Positions 52,746 through 61,989 of a stretch of DNA of 64,000 nt are shown here, piece by piece. The position numbers were made by a program, and so were the translations under genes. Source of the DNA: an uncultured Olsenella sp. (GTDB taxonomy: Bacteria; Actinomycetota; Coriobacteriia; Coriobacteriales; Atopobiaceae); NCBI GenBank assembly GCA_934660915.1, contig CAKUIF010000002.1, positions 202,364 to 266,363 on the forward strand, read 5' to 3'. How positions within the stretch are numbered: position 1 is the stretch's first letter; every line of letters begins with the position of its first letter. The notes beneath the pieces are model-generated. The model saw only the letters and a program-made list of their open reading frames with translations, was not told where the DNA came from and ran no database searches.

Positions 52746-53207
52746 ATGCGCATTGCTGTTGCCTGCGACCACGGCGGCTTCGTCCAGAAGGACGCCATCG
52801 TCGAGCACCTCAAGTCCCTCGGCCACGAGGTCTTCGACCTCGGCACGAACTCTGAGGACTCTGTCGACTACCCCGACTTCGCCGATCGCGCTGCTCGCAT
52901 GGTTTCTCGCGGCGAGGCTGATCGCGCCGTCCTCATCTGCGGTACCGGCATCGGTGTCTCGATGACCGCCGACAAGGTCCCCGGCGTCCGCGCGACCCCG
53001 GTCCAGACCGTCAAGTTCGCCGAGCTTGCCCGCCAGCACAACAACGCCAACGCCATCGGCCTTTCGGGCCGTTTCGTGAGCCTCGAGGACAACCTCAAGC
53101 TCATCGACACCTTCCTTACCACCGAGTTCGAGGGCGGCAGGCACGAAAAGCGCGTCGAGAAGATCATGCGCGAGGACGACCCCGCCTTCCAAGGCGTGGA
53201 CGCGTAG
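52746..53207 (+). CDS. rpiB: Ribose-5-phosphate isomerase B
   Basis: A 153-residue enzyme interconverting ribose-5-phosphate and ribulose-5-phosphate. The family signatures are ACDHGGF near residue 6, LICGTGIGVSM (catalytic Cys) and ARQHNNANAIGLS. The length is typical. The start follows GAAAGGAATC. In related genomes rpiB is followed by glyA; here only a glyA remnant follows. Confidence 0.96.
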   Translation: MRIAVACDHGGFVQKDAIVEHLKSLGHEVFDLGTNSEDSVDYPDFADRAARMVSRGEADRAVLICGTGIGVSMTADKVPGVRATPVQTVKFAELARQHNNANAIGLSGRFVSLEDNLKLIDTFLTTEFEGGRHEKRVEKIMREDDPAFQGVDA

Positions 53208-53232
53208 AGTAGGCGCAAAGAGCGTTTGCAAA

Positions 53233-53263
53233 CGGGCGGCCCTCGTGGCCGTCCGATTTCGTT
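53233..53263 (+). terminator. Hairpin after rpiB
   Basis: The stem CGGGCGGCC / GGCCGTCCG (nine pairs, one G-T) with the loop CTCGT is followed by ATTTCGTT. It is a moderate terminator. Confidence 0.5.
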
Positions 53264-53275
53264 AAGGAGGCGAGC

Positions 53276-53400
53276 GTGTCGGACAGCTTATCGGCGACGT
53301 CGTTAACAACCCGGGCAACGATGCCCTGCTTGATCGCGTGCACGCGGAGGTGCGCCAGATTCTAACCGTTCACCCCTTATATGACTGCCGTTCACGGTAG
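53276..53400 (+). pseudogene. glyA: Remnant of glyA (serine hydroxymethyltransferase)
   Basis: TTAAGGAGG precedes GTG at 53276, a good start signal, but that frame soon loses sense. From 53281, in another frame, 39 codons read GQLIGDVVNNPGNDALLD, then RVHAEVRQIL and HPLYD, and end in TAG. This is the layout of the GlyA C terminus, where IA-x-x-I-x-D-V-L, DxAxLxxVRxxVxxL and FPLY occur. The inference is an internal deletion of over 1 kb that joined the start region to the last 39 codons. The remaining gap (53401-53533) is promoter-like DNA with TTGATT at 53454. Confidence 0.65.
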
Positions 53401-53533
53401 ATTACTGACACCTCAACTAATTGTGTCGAAACGGAGACGGCGGAAAAAATCCGTTGATTTTTGAATCCAGTTTAATTAGTGTGACCAACGAACAATGCGC
53501 ATAGTTACTATGCATGAAGTGGAGGCGGTACAA

Positions 53534-53824
53534 GTGTTTATGGTCTTCTGCGGAATCGTTTGCGGCCTAATAGGTACCGCTTACCCGTTTGCGCTGTTCG
53601 TGGCTGCAATCAAAGATGGTAAAAATTCAAGTGTCAATATGGCTTCCGGTTTGGCTTCGATTTTGTCGTCATTCCTGCTTCTTAGCCTAGCTGAGCTGCT
53701 GGTTTTTTCCGTGGCGGCCGACCAGGCTATGGCGTTCTTCTTGGCTATGTTGATGTCTTTCTTGCTCGTTTGGGCGGGAGGGGCGGTATGGGCTTGGAGG
53801 GCCGCCAACGGCTGTTTCCGATAG
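53534..53824 (+). CDS. Small membrane protein in the AtpI position
   Basis: A 96-residue protein with three membrane helices (about 3-25, 35-62 and 68-92). It lies directly upstream of atpB, the usual place of AtpI (uncC), which helps assemble the c-ring. Sequence similarity to AtpI is weak by eye, so the name is positional. I chose GTG at 53534 because GGAGG is eight bases upstream; in-frame ATG codons at 53495 and 53540 are alternatives. Confidence 0.65.
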   Translation: MFMVFCGIVCGLIGTAYPFALFVAAIKDGKNSSVNMASGLASILSSFLLLSLAELLVFSVAADQAMAFFLAMLMSFLLVWAGGAVWAWRAANGCFR

Positions 53825-53908
53825 CCCGTTAGATTGCAGGAAACATAGGCAGACCCTCTCGCTTGTCCCGATAAGAGAGGTAAGCCCAACTGAAAGGAAG
53901 GGACGTAA

Positions 53909-54715
53909 GTGAATCCTCTCGACAGTCTCGGAGATGAGGTCAACGAGCTTGTTTCGAGCTTCGCGTCGACGCCGATTGCCGGCAACCTCGAAACCGTCGG
54001 CTTCACCCAGTACATGTTCTGGTTTGCCGTCGCCGTGCTTCTGATGCTAGCGGTCGTGTTCGTCTTCAAGGCGAAGCAGTCCGCGAGCCTCGTCCCGCAG
54101 GGACGATTCGTCAACGCGGTCGAGTTCGTCATCGAGTTCGTGCGCGACGACATGTGCAAGGGCATCCTCGGAGATACCTGGCGCAGGCACTTCCCCTTTA
54201 TCGCCACGCTGTTCATGGTGGTCCTCGCCAACAACGTCGTCGGCGTCATCCCGGGCTGCAAGCCGGGCACGGGCACCATCTCCATCACCGCCGCCCTGGC
54301 TCTCTTCTCGTTTGTGTACTTCATTTACTGCGGCGTCAAGAAGCACGGCGCCCTCGGGTATGTGAAGTCGCTCGCTCCCGCCGGCGTCGGTTTCCCGATC
54401 AACATCCTGGTGTGGTGCATCGAGCTCTTCTCTACTTTCCTGCGCCTCGTCACGCTCGCGGTTCGACTCTTCTGTAACCTGTTCGCTGGCCACATCGTCA
54501 TGGGCACCTTCGCAATCCTCGCCTCGCTGTTCTTTGAGCCGATGCTGCAGGCGTTCTCCGTTGCCGCCGCGGCGCAGGCCACCGCGTCGATTATGTGGGT
54601 CGCGATCCTGATCGTCATCTACGCGGTTGAGATCATGGTCGCCGCCATCCAGGCCTATGTCTTCGCGCTTCTGTCGGCGGTCTATATTCAGCTTGCCGAG
54701 AACGACGAGCACTAG
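53909..54715 (+). CDS. atpB: ATP synthase F0 subunit a
   Basis: A 268-residue membrane subunit forming the proton half-channels next to the c-ring. It has five to six helices and the essential Arg in LVTLAVRLFCNLFAGH; the C-terminal IQAYVFALLSAVYI stretch is typical. It starts with GTG at 53909 after GAAAGGAAGGG. The order a-c-b-delta-alpha-gamma-beta-epsilon of the operon is standard. Confidence 0.95.
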   Translation: MNPLDSLGDEVNELVSSFASTPIAGNLETVGFTQYMFWFAVAVLLMLAVVFVFKAKQSASLVPQGRFVNAVEFVIEFVRDDMCKGILGDTWRRHFPFIATLFMVVLANNVVGVIPGCKPGTGTISITAALALFSFVYFIYCGVKKHGALGYVKSLAPAGVGFPINILVWCIELFSTFLRLVTLAVRLFCNLFAGHIVMGTFAILASLFFEPMLQAFSVAAAAQATASIMWVAILIVIYAVEIMVAAIQAYVFALLSAVYIQLAENDEH

Positions 54716-54836
54716 GGCGCCATATGGCAACTCGCAGGCTAGCGCCTGCAGTTCATAGTTCTAAAGTATGCGTGTTTGGAACTCGCCCCGCTTAACAACT
54801 AAGGAAAACAAAGGGGCGAATGACGAAGGAGGAATT

Positions 54837-55040
54837 GTGGGAGCTCTCGGTGTCATTGGTTATGGTCTTGGCGTTATCGGCGCTGGCCTTGGCATTGGTC
54901 TTGCTGCATACGGCGTGTCTCAGGGAATGGCTCGCCAGCCTGAGGTTAAGGGCAATCTGTTCACCGTCTTTATCCTTGGCTCCGCGTTCGTGGAGGCACT
55001 TGCCCTTATCGGTTTCGTTGTCGCGCTTATCGTCAAGTAA
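54837..55040 (+). CDS. atpE: ATP synthase F0 subunit c
   Basis: A 67-residue hairpin of two membrane helices joined by the polar loop ARQPE. The ion-binding carboxylate is Glu53 in SAFVEALALIGF. The Gln and Ser/Thr residues that mark sodium-binding c subunits are not seen, so proton coupling is likely (inference). It starts with GTG at 54837, four bases after AAGGAGG; upstream in-frame codons lie in leader DNA. Confidence 0.93.
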   Translation: MGALGVIGYGLGVIGAGLGIGLAAYGVSQGMARQPEVKGNLFTVFILGSAFVEALALIGFVVALIVK

Positions 55041-55082
55041 GCCGAAAAACGAGAAACGACGATTCCCGTTATGGAGGCAATC

Positions 55083-55682
55083 ATGAAGTTCACCACCAGA
55101 GGTCAGCTCGCAGGCGTGGGAGCGGCAGTCGCCGCCGCCGTTGCCGCTATGCCGACCACGGCGCTGGCGGAGGGCGTGGGAGCCGACATCCTTATCCCGA
55201 AGCCCGCCGAGTTCATCCCGGCGCTTATCGCCTTTCTTGTAATCTGGATCATTCTTGCCAAGCTCGCCTGGCCGCAGATCATCGGCATGATGGACAAGCG
55301 TCAAGAGAAGATTCAGAGCGACCTCGACGCCGCCGAGCAGTCTCGCATCGAGGCCGCTCAGTCCGTCAAGGACAGCGAGGGCGAGATCGCCATGGCACGC
55401 CATGAGGCCGAGGAGATCATCGCAAAGGCAAAGAAGGAGGCCGAGGGCGAGCGCAGCGCCATTCTTGCCAAGGCCCAGAAAGAATCCGCCGACCTCATCT
55501 CGAAGTCCCGCAGCGCCATCGAGTCTGAGCGCAGCAAGGCCATGGTCGAGCTTTCCGGCTCCGTCGTCGACCTTGCCGTCGAGATCGCCTCGAAGATCAT
55601 CGGCGACGGCCTTTCCGAGCAGCAGCAGCGTGTTCTTGCCGAGAAGTACCTCGCGGAAGTGAGCGCACCAAATGGCGACTAA
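55083..55682 (+). CDS. atpF: ATP synthase F0 subunit b
   Basis: A 199-residue peripheral stalk subunit. It has one membrane helix (about 42-62, IPALIAFLVIWIILAKLAW) followed by a long charged coiled coil. The first 30 residues are unusual for a b subunit: a hydrophobic Ala/Val stretch ending in PTTALAEG looks like a cleavable signal peptide. GGAGG precedes the ATG at 55083; another ATG at 55071 is possible. The end overlaps atpH by 11 bases. Confidence 0.93.
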   Translation: MKFTTRGQLAGVGAAVAAAVAAMPTTALAEGVGADILIPKPAEFIPALIAFLVIWIILAKLAWPQIIGMMDKRQEKIQSDLDAAEQSRIEAAQSVKDSEGEIAMARHEAEEIIAKAKKEAEGERSAILAKAQKESADLISKSRSAIESERSKAMVELSGSVVDLAVEIASKIIGDGLSEQQQRVLAEKYLAEVSAPNGD

Positions 55683-56142
55683 CAGCAACGAGACAGAGAA
55701 GGTCGAAGCGTACACCAGGGCACTGTTGGATGCTGCCCGCGGGGAGGGACGCGAGAGCGCCGACCTCGTCCAGTGGCGTCACGCCAAGAAGTTCTCCCTC
55801 GAGGTCCTCGAGACTCTTGCTGCTATGCAAAAAGAGGAAGACCTCGGTCTTATCGACAAGGTCTTTGAGCGCTACAAGGCTCTTCTTGACGCCGACGACA
55901 AGACGGCAAACGTGACCATCACCACTGCCGTTCCCATGGGCGACGAGCTTCGCGAGAAGGCCCGTCAGAAGGCCGAGGAGCAGCTCAAGGTCCCCGTGTA
56001 TCTCATTGAGCGCGTCGACCCGTCCATTATCGGCGGAGTAGTGCTCGAGACTCGAGACAAGCGCTTCGACGCTTCCGTCAGGGCGCAGCTCTCAAACATC
56101 AGAAAGACGCTTACTACCAGTTTCAACGGAGGTGAGGCGTAA
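55672..56142 (+). CDS. atpH: ATP synthase F1 subunit delta
   Basis: A 156-residue subunit linking the b stalk to the alpha/beta ring. The C-terminal VPVYLIERVDPSIIGGVVL segment is the family signature. It is a little shorter than the usual 175-180, the N-terminal helical bundle being trimmed. It overlaps atpF by 11 bases, and its TAA directly abuts the GTG of atpA. Confidence 0.92.
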   Translation: MATNSNETEKVEAYTRALLDAARGEGRESADLVQWRHAKKFSLEVLETLAAMQKEEDLGLIDKVFERYKALLDADDKTANVTITTAVPMGDELREKARQKAEEQLKVPVYLIERVDPSIIGGVVLETRDKRFDASVRAQLSNIRKTLTTSFNGGEA

Positions 56143-57795
56143 GTGACAGAAAACAGCATCAGCTCCGAGCAGATCCTTGAGAATCTGCGCAAGAACCTGA
56201 GCGCCATCAACGCGACTGTCGACAAGCAGGAAGCCTCCGTGGTCATCGAGGTTGGAGACGGCATTGCGCACGTCTCGGGCCTGAAGTCGGCCATGGCAGG
56301 AGAGCTTCTCAAGTTCTCCAGCTCATCGACCGGCCGTGATGTCTACGGCCTGGCACAGAACCTCGACGCTGATGAGGTCGGCGCCGTCCTCTTCGGTAAC
56401 GTCGAGGACGTCAAGGAGGGCGACGAGTGCCGCACCACGGGCCGCGTCATGGATATCCCCGTGGGCCACGCCATGCTCGGCCGAGTCGTCAACCCCCTCG
56501 GCCAGCCCATCGACGGCCTCGGTCCGATCGTGACCAGCCACCGTCGCCCGATCGAGTTCAAGGCCCCTGGCATTATGGAGCGCCAGCCCGTTAGCGAGCC
56601 GGTCCAGACCGGCCTGCTTGCCATCGACGCCATGGTGCCTATCGGACGTGGCCAGCGTGAGCTCATCATCGGCGACCGCAAGACCGGCAAGACCGCCATC
56701 GCGATCGACGCCATCGTCAACCAGGCCAAGACCGACATGGTCTGCATTTACGTCGCCATCGGCCAGAAGGCCTCGACGGTCGCCGCCATCCGCGAGTCGC
56801 TCGCCCAGCACGGCGTCCTCGACAAGACCGTCATCGTCGCCGCTACCGCCGCCGACTCCGCGCCGCTTCAGTACATCGCCCCGATGGCCGGCGCGGCCAT
56901 CGGCGAGTACTTCATGTACAACGACGCAGACGGCAACCCCGCCGACGCCGCCCACCCCGGCGGCCACGCGCTCGTCATCTACGACGACCTGTCCAAGCAG
57001 GCTGTTGCTTATCGTCAGATGTCCCTTACGCTGCACCGTCCGCCCGGACGCGAGGCGTACCCTGGCGACATCTTCTACCTGCACTCTCGCCTGCTCGAGC
57101 GTGCCTGCAAGCTCTCCGACACCCTCGGTGGCGGCTCGCTCACGGCTCTCCCGATCATCGAGACGCAGGAGGGCGACGTTTCGGCCTACATTCCGACCAA
57201 CGTCATCTCCATTACCGACGGCCAGATTTACCTGCAGTCGAACCTCTTCTTCCAGGGCCAGCGCCCGGCAGTCGACGTCGGCATCTCGGTGTCGCGAGTC
57301 GGCGGCGCCGCACAGGTCAAGGCCATGAAGCAGGTCTCCGGCACGTTGCGTCTGGACCTCGCCTCCTACCGTGAGAAGCAGGCCTTCTCGCAGTTCGGCA
57401 GCGACCTCGACGCGACCACGCAGTACCAGCTCAACCATGGCGCGCACATGATGGAGCTGCTCAAGCAGAAGCGCTACTCCGCTCTCGACGTCAAGGATCA
57501 GATCGCTGCGATCTTTGCCGCGCAGGAGGACTTCATCGACGACATCGACCTTCGCAACGTCCCGCTCTTCCGCGAGGAGCTCGCCAAGTACATGTCCGAG
57601 CGTCACCCTGCCCTTCGCAACTCCCTCATCGAGGGCAAGCTCGACGAAGACAAGCAGAACCGTCTAAAGATTCACATTGGGCACTTCAAGAAGGCGTTCC
57701 TCCAGGAGCACCCCAATAGGAAGACCGCGGCGGACGTTGAGGAAGCTGCCGAGAAGACCGATCAGCCGGATTCCGTAAAGAAGGGCCAGGAGTAG
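56143..57795 (+). CDS. atpA: ATP synthase F1 subunit alpha
   Basis: A 550-residue regulatory nucleotide-binding subunit. The P-loop is GDRKTGKTAIAID, with the domain signature PAVDVGISVSRVGGAAQ. The C terminus is extended by about 40 charged residues beyond the usual helical domain. It starts with GTG at 56143, right after the atpH stop, with GGAGG ten bases upstream inside atpH. Confidence 0.97.
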   Translation: MTENSISSEQILENLRKNLSAINATVDKQEASVVIEVGDGIAHVSGLKSAMAGELLKFSSSSTGRDVYGLAQNLDADEVGAVLFGNVEDVKEGDECRTTGRVMDIPVGHAMLGRVVNPLGQPIDGLGPIVTSHRRPIEFKAPGIMERQPVSEPVQTGLLAIDAMVPIGRGQRELIIGDRKTGKTAIAIDAIVNQAKTDMVCIYVAIGQKASTVAAIRESLAQHGVLDKTVIVAATAADSAPLQYIAPMAGAAIGEYFMYNDADGNPADAAHPGGHALVIYDDLSKQAVAYRQMSLTLHRPPGREAYPGDIFYLHSRLLERACKLSDTLGGGSLTALPIIETQEGDVSAYIPTNVISITDGQIYLQSNLFFQGQRPAVDVGISVSRVGGAAQVKAMKQVSGTLRLDLASYREKQAFSQFGSDLDATTQYQLNHGAHMMELLKQKRYSALDVKDQIAAIFAAQEDFIDDIDLRNVPLFREELAKYMSERHPALRNSLIEGKLDEDKQNRLKIHIGHFKKAFLQEHPNRKTAADVEEAAEKTDQPDSVKKGQE

Positions 57796-57802
57796 GCACA
57801 TC

Positions 57803-58717
57803 ATGGCAAACCTTCGCGAGATATCGAGGCGCATGAGCTCGATCAAGAGCACCATGCAGATCACTCGCACGATGGAGATGATCTCCACCGCGAGGATCCG
57901 CAAGGCTCTTGAGCGTGCCGAGCAGGCGAGGCCCTATAAGGACGCCATCACCCGCATGCTCGCCAACGTTGCCACTGCAGGATTCGACGACTCTCAGCCG
58001 CTGCTTGCCAAGCATGCGGAGGAGAAGCACGTGCTCTATGTGCTCATCGGCTCCGACCGTGGCCTAGCGGGCGGTTTCAACATCGCGCCTCAGCGCGAGG
58101 TCGAGCACGAGATGCAGGAGCTTGCAAAGCGGGGCGAGAAGTCGAGCATCATCACGTGCGGCCGCAAGCCGACGGAGTACTTCACTTCTCGCAAGAAGAA
58201 GCCCGCGATGTCGTTCGTGGGCATCTCCTCCGAGCCCAACATGGACGAGGCGGACCGCATTTCCTCCTACGTCACCGAGGGCTATAAAAACGGGGACTTC
58301 GACCGTGTCGTGCTTGTGTACTGGCACGCCAAGAACCGCGTAGAGCAGACGCAGGTTACCGAGCAGCTCCTGCCGATAACCAGCGATAAGCTCATGATGC
58401 CCAACAAACCGCGTACCCGAGAGGCTCTTACCGGGATCGAGGGCGAGGAGTACACTGACTTCGCTTTCGATCCCTCGGCCGAGCAGGTGCTGGGTTATCT
58501 CTTGCCCGCGTACTTCCGTACGGTCATCTTCCACGCCCTTCTCGACTCGGCGGCGGCTGAACATGGAGCGCGACGTCGCGCCATGCAGTCGGCGACCGAC
58601 AATGCCAAGGAGGTCCTCGGCAACCTTGGGCGCACGTACAATCGTGAGCGTCAGGGCGCCATCACCACCGAGCTTACCGAGATCATCGGCGGCACGTCCG
58701 CATTGGAGGACAAGTAA
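57803..58717 (+). CDS. atpG: ATP synthase F1 subunit gamma
   Basis: A 304-residue central rotor subunit. The N-terminal helix REISRRMSSIKSTMQITRTMEMISTARIRKA and the C-terminal RQGAITTELTEIIGG helix are the conserved coiled coil. The middle is a Rossmann-like domain. Its TAA shares an A with the atpD ATG, showing coupling. Confidence 0.96.
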   Translation: MANLREISRRMSSIKSTMQITRTMEMISTARIRKALERAEQARPYKDAITRMLANVATAGFDDSQPLLAKHAEEKHVLYVLIGSDRGLAGGFNIAPQREVEHEMQELAKRGEKSSIITCGRKPTEYFTSRKKKPAMSFVGISSEPNMDEADRISSYVTEGYKNGDFDRVVLVYWHAKNRVEQTQVTEQLLPITSDKLMMPNKPRTREALTGIEGEEYTDFAFDPSAEQVLGYLLPAYFRTVIFHALLDSAAAEHGARRRAMQSATDNAKEVLGNLGRTYNRERQGAITTELTEIIGGTSALEDK

Positions 58718-60189
58718 TGTCAGAAAACACCACTGAGCAGCACAGCATCTTTGAGGGCGCTGTGCACCAAAAGCTCAACAAGGGCGCGGGCACGGGCCGA
58801 ATCGTGCGCGTCGTTGGACCTGTGGTTGATGTCAAGTTCGACGACCAGGTACCGGGCATATACTCGGCCCTTCGCGTCGACGGCGACACTCCCGTGGGCC
58901 ACGCCGACACGGTGCTCGAGGTCGAGTCCCAGCTCGAGAACGGCGTCGTCCGCACGGTCGCCATGTCCTCGACCGACGGCCTTACCCGAGGCCTGCCCGT
59001 ACACGACACCGGCCGGCCCATGATGATGCCTGTCGGCAAGTCCACCCTGGGCCGCGTCTGGAACGTTATGGGCCAGCCCGTCGACGGCGGCGAGATCCCC
59101 GGCGACGTCGAGTACTACCCGATTCACCACCCGGCTCCCGCTTTCGAGGAGCTCACCACGCAGACCGAGATCTTCGAGACCGGCATCAAGGCCATCGACC
59201 TTCTCGAGCCCTATGTCCGCGGCGGCAAGACCGGCCTATTTGGCGGCGCCGGCGTCGGCAAGACGGTTCTTATCCAGGAGCTCATCAACAACCTCGCCCA
59301 GGAGCATGGCGGCACGTCCGTCTTCACGGGCGTCGGTGAGCGCACGCGTGAGGGCACCGACCTTTACCTCGAGATGACCGAGTCCGGCGTCATCAACAAG
59401 ACCTGCCTCGTCTACGGCCAGATGAACGAGCCGCCCGGAGCCCGTATGCGCGTTGCACTCGCCGGCCTGACCACCGCCGAGTACTTCCGCGACCAGGGCC
59501 AGGACGTCCTTCTCTTCATCGACAACATCTTCCGCTTCTCACAGGCCGGCTCCGAGGTCTCCGCACTTCTTGGCCGTATCCCGTCGGCCGTCGGTTACCA
59601 GCCCACGCTGGCCACCGAGATGGGCGAGCTCCAGGAGCGCATTACCTCAACCAAGGAAGGCTCCATCACCTCCGTTCAGGCCGTCTACGTCCCCGCCGAC
59701 GACCTGACCGACCCCGCTCCTGCCACCACGTTCACGCACCTCGACGCGACGACGGTTCTTTCCCGTGCCATCACCGAGCTCGGTATCTACCCCGCCGTCG
59801 ACCCGCTGGCCTCCACGAGCTCCGCGCTCGATCCCTCCATCGTCGGCGAGGAGCACTATCGCGTGGCCATGGCCGTCCAGGAGACCCTGCAGGAGTACTC
59901 CGACCTCCAGGACATCATCGCCATCCTTGGTATGGACGAACTTTCCGAGGAGCAGCAGAAGGTCGTTGCCCGCGCCCGTAAGATCCAGCAGTTCCTCTCG
60001 CAGTCCTTCCACGTTGCCGAGAAGTTCACCGGCAACCCCGGCTGCTACTGCACCATCCAGGACACGGTCCGCTCCTTCGCCGATATCATCGACGGCAAGT
60101 GCGACGACCTGCCTGAGCAGGCTTTCCGTTATGCCGGAACCATCGACGACGTGCGAGAGCGCGCCGCCAAGATGGCTTCCGACAACTAG
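58717..60189 (+). CDS. atpD: ATP synthase F1 subunit beta
   Basis: A 490-residue catalytic subunit. It has the P-loop GGAGVGKTVLI, the catalytic GERTREG motif, the Walker B segment VLLFIDNIFRF and PSAVGYQPTLATEMG. The DELSEEQQ segment of the C-terminal domain is normal. It begins with the A of the atpG stop. About 25 residues precede the first beta-barrel strand (RIVRVVGPVVDV), a modest N-terminal extension. Confidence 0.98.
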   Translation: MSENTTEQHSIFEGAVHQKLNKGAGTGRIVRVVGPVVDVKFDDQVPGIYSALRVDGDTPVGHADTVLEVESQLENGVVRTVAMSSTDGLTRGLPVHDTGRPMMMPVGKSTLGRVWNVMGQPVDGGEIPGDVEYYPIHHPAPAFEELTTQTEIFETGIKAIDLLEPYVRGGKTGLFGGAGVGKTVLIQELINNLAQEHGGTSVFTGVGERTREGTDLYLEMTESGVINKTCLVYGQMNEPPGARMRVALAGLTTAEYFRDQGQDVLLFIDNIFRFSQAGSEVSALLGRIPSAVGYQPTLATEMGELQERITSTKEGSITSVQAVYVPADDLTDPAPATTFTHLDATTVLSRAITELGIYPAVDPLASTSSALDPSIVGEEHYRVAMAVQETLQEYSDLQDIIAILGMDELSEEQQKVVARARKIQQFLSQSFHVAEKFTGNPGCYCTIQDTVRSFADIIDGKCDDLPEQAFRYAGTIDDVRERAAKMASDN

Positions 60190-60206
60190 AAGAACCAGGT
60201 TAGGCA

Positions 60207-60626
60207 ATGGCAGAGCTGAACGTACAGTTCGTTCGTCCCGACCGGGCCCTCTATGAGGGCCCGGCGGCCAGCCTCGTGCTCGTTTCTTATGCCGGTGAGC
60301 TGGGCGTCTATCCCGGCCATGCGGCCGAGATCGTCGCCCTCGGCGACGGGGTCGTTCGCATGAAGCTTACTGAGGCTGAGGGCGGCGGCGAGCGACGTGT
60401 GGTCGTTTCCGGCGGTTATGCCGAGATTGACCACGACCAAGTCATCATCTTGGCCGACCACGCACGCCGCACCGATGACATCGATGCCGATGTTGTTCGC
60501 CAAACGCGAGACGAGGCCATCAAGTCCCTCGAGGCTTGTGAGGACGGCAATCACAGGCGCGCGTACTACGAGAACAAAATCAATTGGTGTAATCTTCTGT
60601 TGAAGCAGGTGATTGAGGGCCAGTAA
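60207..60626 (+). CDS. atpC: ATP synthase F1 subunit epsilon
   Basis: A 139-residue rotor subunit with the N-terminal beta-sandwich (FVRPDRALYEGPA, then GELGVYPGHA) and a C-terminal helical pair. It may inhibit ATP hydrolysis. It starts 17 bases after atpD. murA begins 26 bases later with no terminator between, so murA is likely read from the same transcript. Confidence 0.95.
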   Translation: MAELNVQFVRPDRALYEGPAASLVLVSYAGELGVYPGHAAEIVALGDGVVRMKLTEAEGGGERRVVVSGGYAEIDHDQVIILADHARRTDDIDADVVRQTRDEAIKSLEACEDGNHRRAYYENKINWCNLLLKQVIEGQ

Positions 60627-60652
60627 TCGGTCCTTGCGGATACGGAGGGTAC

Positions 60653-61933
60653 ATGGACGTCATTAAGGTCGAGGGCGGTCACCGCATCACTGGAGAGGTT
60701 ACCGTCGAGGGCGCAAAGAACTCCGCCCTTAAACTCATGGCCGCGACGCTCATGGCCAAGGGCGTGAGCACCCTCACCAACGTCCCTAACATCGCTGACG
60801 TCCACGTGATGGGCAAGGTTCTCAAGAACCTCGGCGCCACCATCGAGGTCGTCAACGAGCATGAGCTAAAAATTGATACCACTAACGTCGACTCGTGGGA
60901 GACTCCCTACGACCTCGTCGTTCAGATGCGGGCCTCCACTGCTGTGATGGGCCCGCTTCTTTCACGTTTCGGACGCGCAGTCGTTGCCATGCCCGGCGGC
61001 TGCAACATCGGCGCCCGAAAGATCGACATGCATATTCTTGGCCTTGAGGCGCTCGGCGTTGAATTCAAGATCGATCACGGCAACATTCACGCCAGTGCTC
61101 CCAATGGCATTCATGGCGCCACGGTGACGCTTGCTTTTGCGAGTGTTGGCGCTACCGAGAACCTCATGATGGCTTCAGTCTTCGCCGAGGGCTCCACCAC
61201 GATTGACAACGCCGCGCGCGAGCCCGAGATCGTAGACCTCGCGAATCTGCTCAACGAGATGGGAGCCGACATCAAGGGGGCGGGATCTCCCGTCATTGAA
61301 ATCAACGGCGTCTCCGAGCTTCACCCCGTTACTCATGCGGTCGTCGGAGACCGCATCGAAGCCGGCACGTTCCTCGCTATCGGCGCGCTGTGTGGCGAAC
61401 CGGTTAAGGTCAAGGGGTTTGACCCTCTTCATCTTGGCCTTGTTCTAAAGAAGTACGAGCAGATGGGTATTCGCGTCGAGCGCGGCCCTCGAGAGTGCAC
61501 CTGCTGGCGAGAAGGACCTATTCTGCCTGCGGATATCCAGACGCTTCCGTTTCCCGGGTTCCCCACCGACATGCAGGCACAGACCATGTGCCTTCTCGCG
61601 CTGTGCCAAGGCTCCTGCGTGATTACCGAAAACGTATTTGAAAACCGCTTCATGCTTGCCAGCGAGCTGAACCGTATGGGTGCCGACATCGTTATCGAGG
61701 GCCATCACGCAATTGTTCATGGTGTTCCTGCTTTTTCTGGCGCGCAGGTCAAATCCCCCGATCTCCGCGGAGGCGCTGCGCTCGTTATGGCCGGACTGGT
61801 CGCGGACGGAGAGACTGTCGTCTCTGCCATCCACCACATTGATCGCGGCTACGAAGGCTTTGTCGACAAGCTCGTTTCCCTTGGCGCCAAGGCCGAGCGA
61901 GCCACGATGCCCGATTTGGGGAGCGATATCTAG
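60653..61933 (+). CDS. murA: UDP-N-acetylglucosamine 1-carboxyvinyltransferase
   Basis: A 426-residue enzyme for the first committed step of peptidoglycan synthesis, transferring enolpyruvyl from PEP to UDP-GlcNAc. The catalytic Cys117 lies in MPGGCNIGARK, so fosfomycin sensitivity is expected. Other landmarks are EGAKNSALKLMAA and the RGGAALVMAGLVADG stretch. The start follows ACGGAGGG. It probably belongs to the atp transcript, tying energy and wall synthesis, an arrangement known in other Actinobacteria. Confidence 0.96.
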   Translation: MDVIKVEGGHRITGEVTVEGAKNSALKLMAATLMAKGVSTLTNVPNIADVHVMGKVLKNLGATIEVVNEHELKIDTTNVDSWETPYDLVVQMRASTAVMGPLLSRFGRAVVAMPGGCNIGARKIDMHILGLEALGVEFKIDHGNIHASAPNGIHGATVTLAFASVGATENLMMASVFAEGSTTIDNAAREPEIVDLANLLNEMGADIKGAGSPVIEINGVSELHPVTHAVVGDRIEAGTFLAIGALCGEPVKVKGFDPLHLGLVLKKYEQMGIRVERGPRECTCWREGPILPADIQTLPFPGFPTDMQAQTMCLLALCQGSCVITENVFENRFMLASELNRMGADIVIEGHHAIVHGVPAFSGAQVKSPDLRGGAALVMAGLVADGETVVSAIHHIDRGYEGFVDKLVSLGAKAERATMPDLGSDI

Positions 61934-61989
61934 CCAAGTCTGGGTATATTGGCCATGTAAGAGCCTGCGTCCGGAAATTCGGTGTACCT

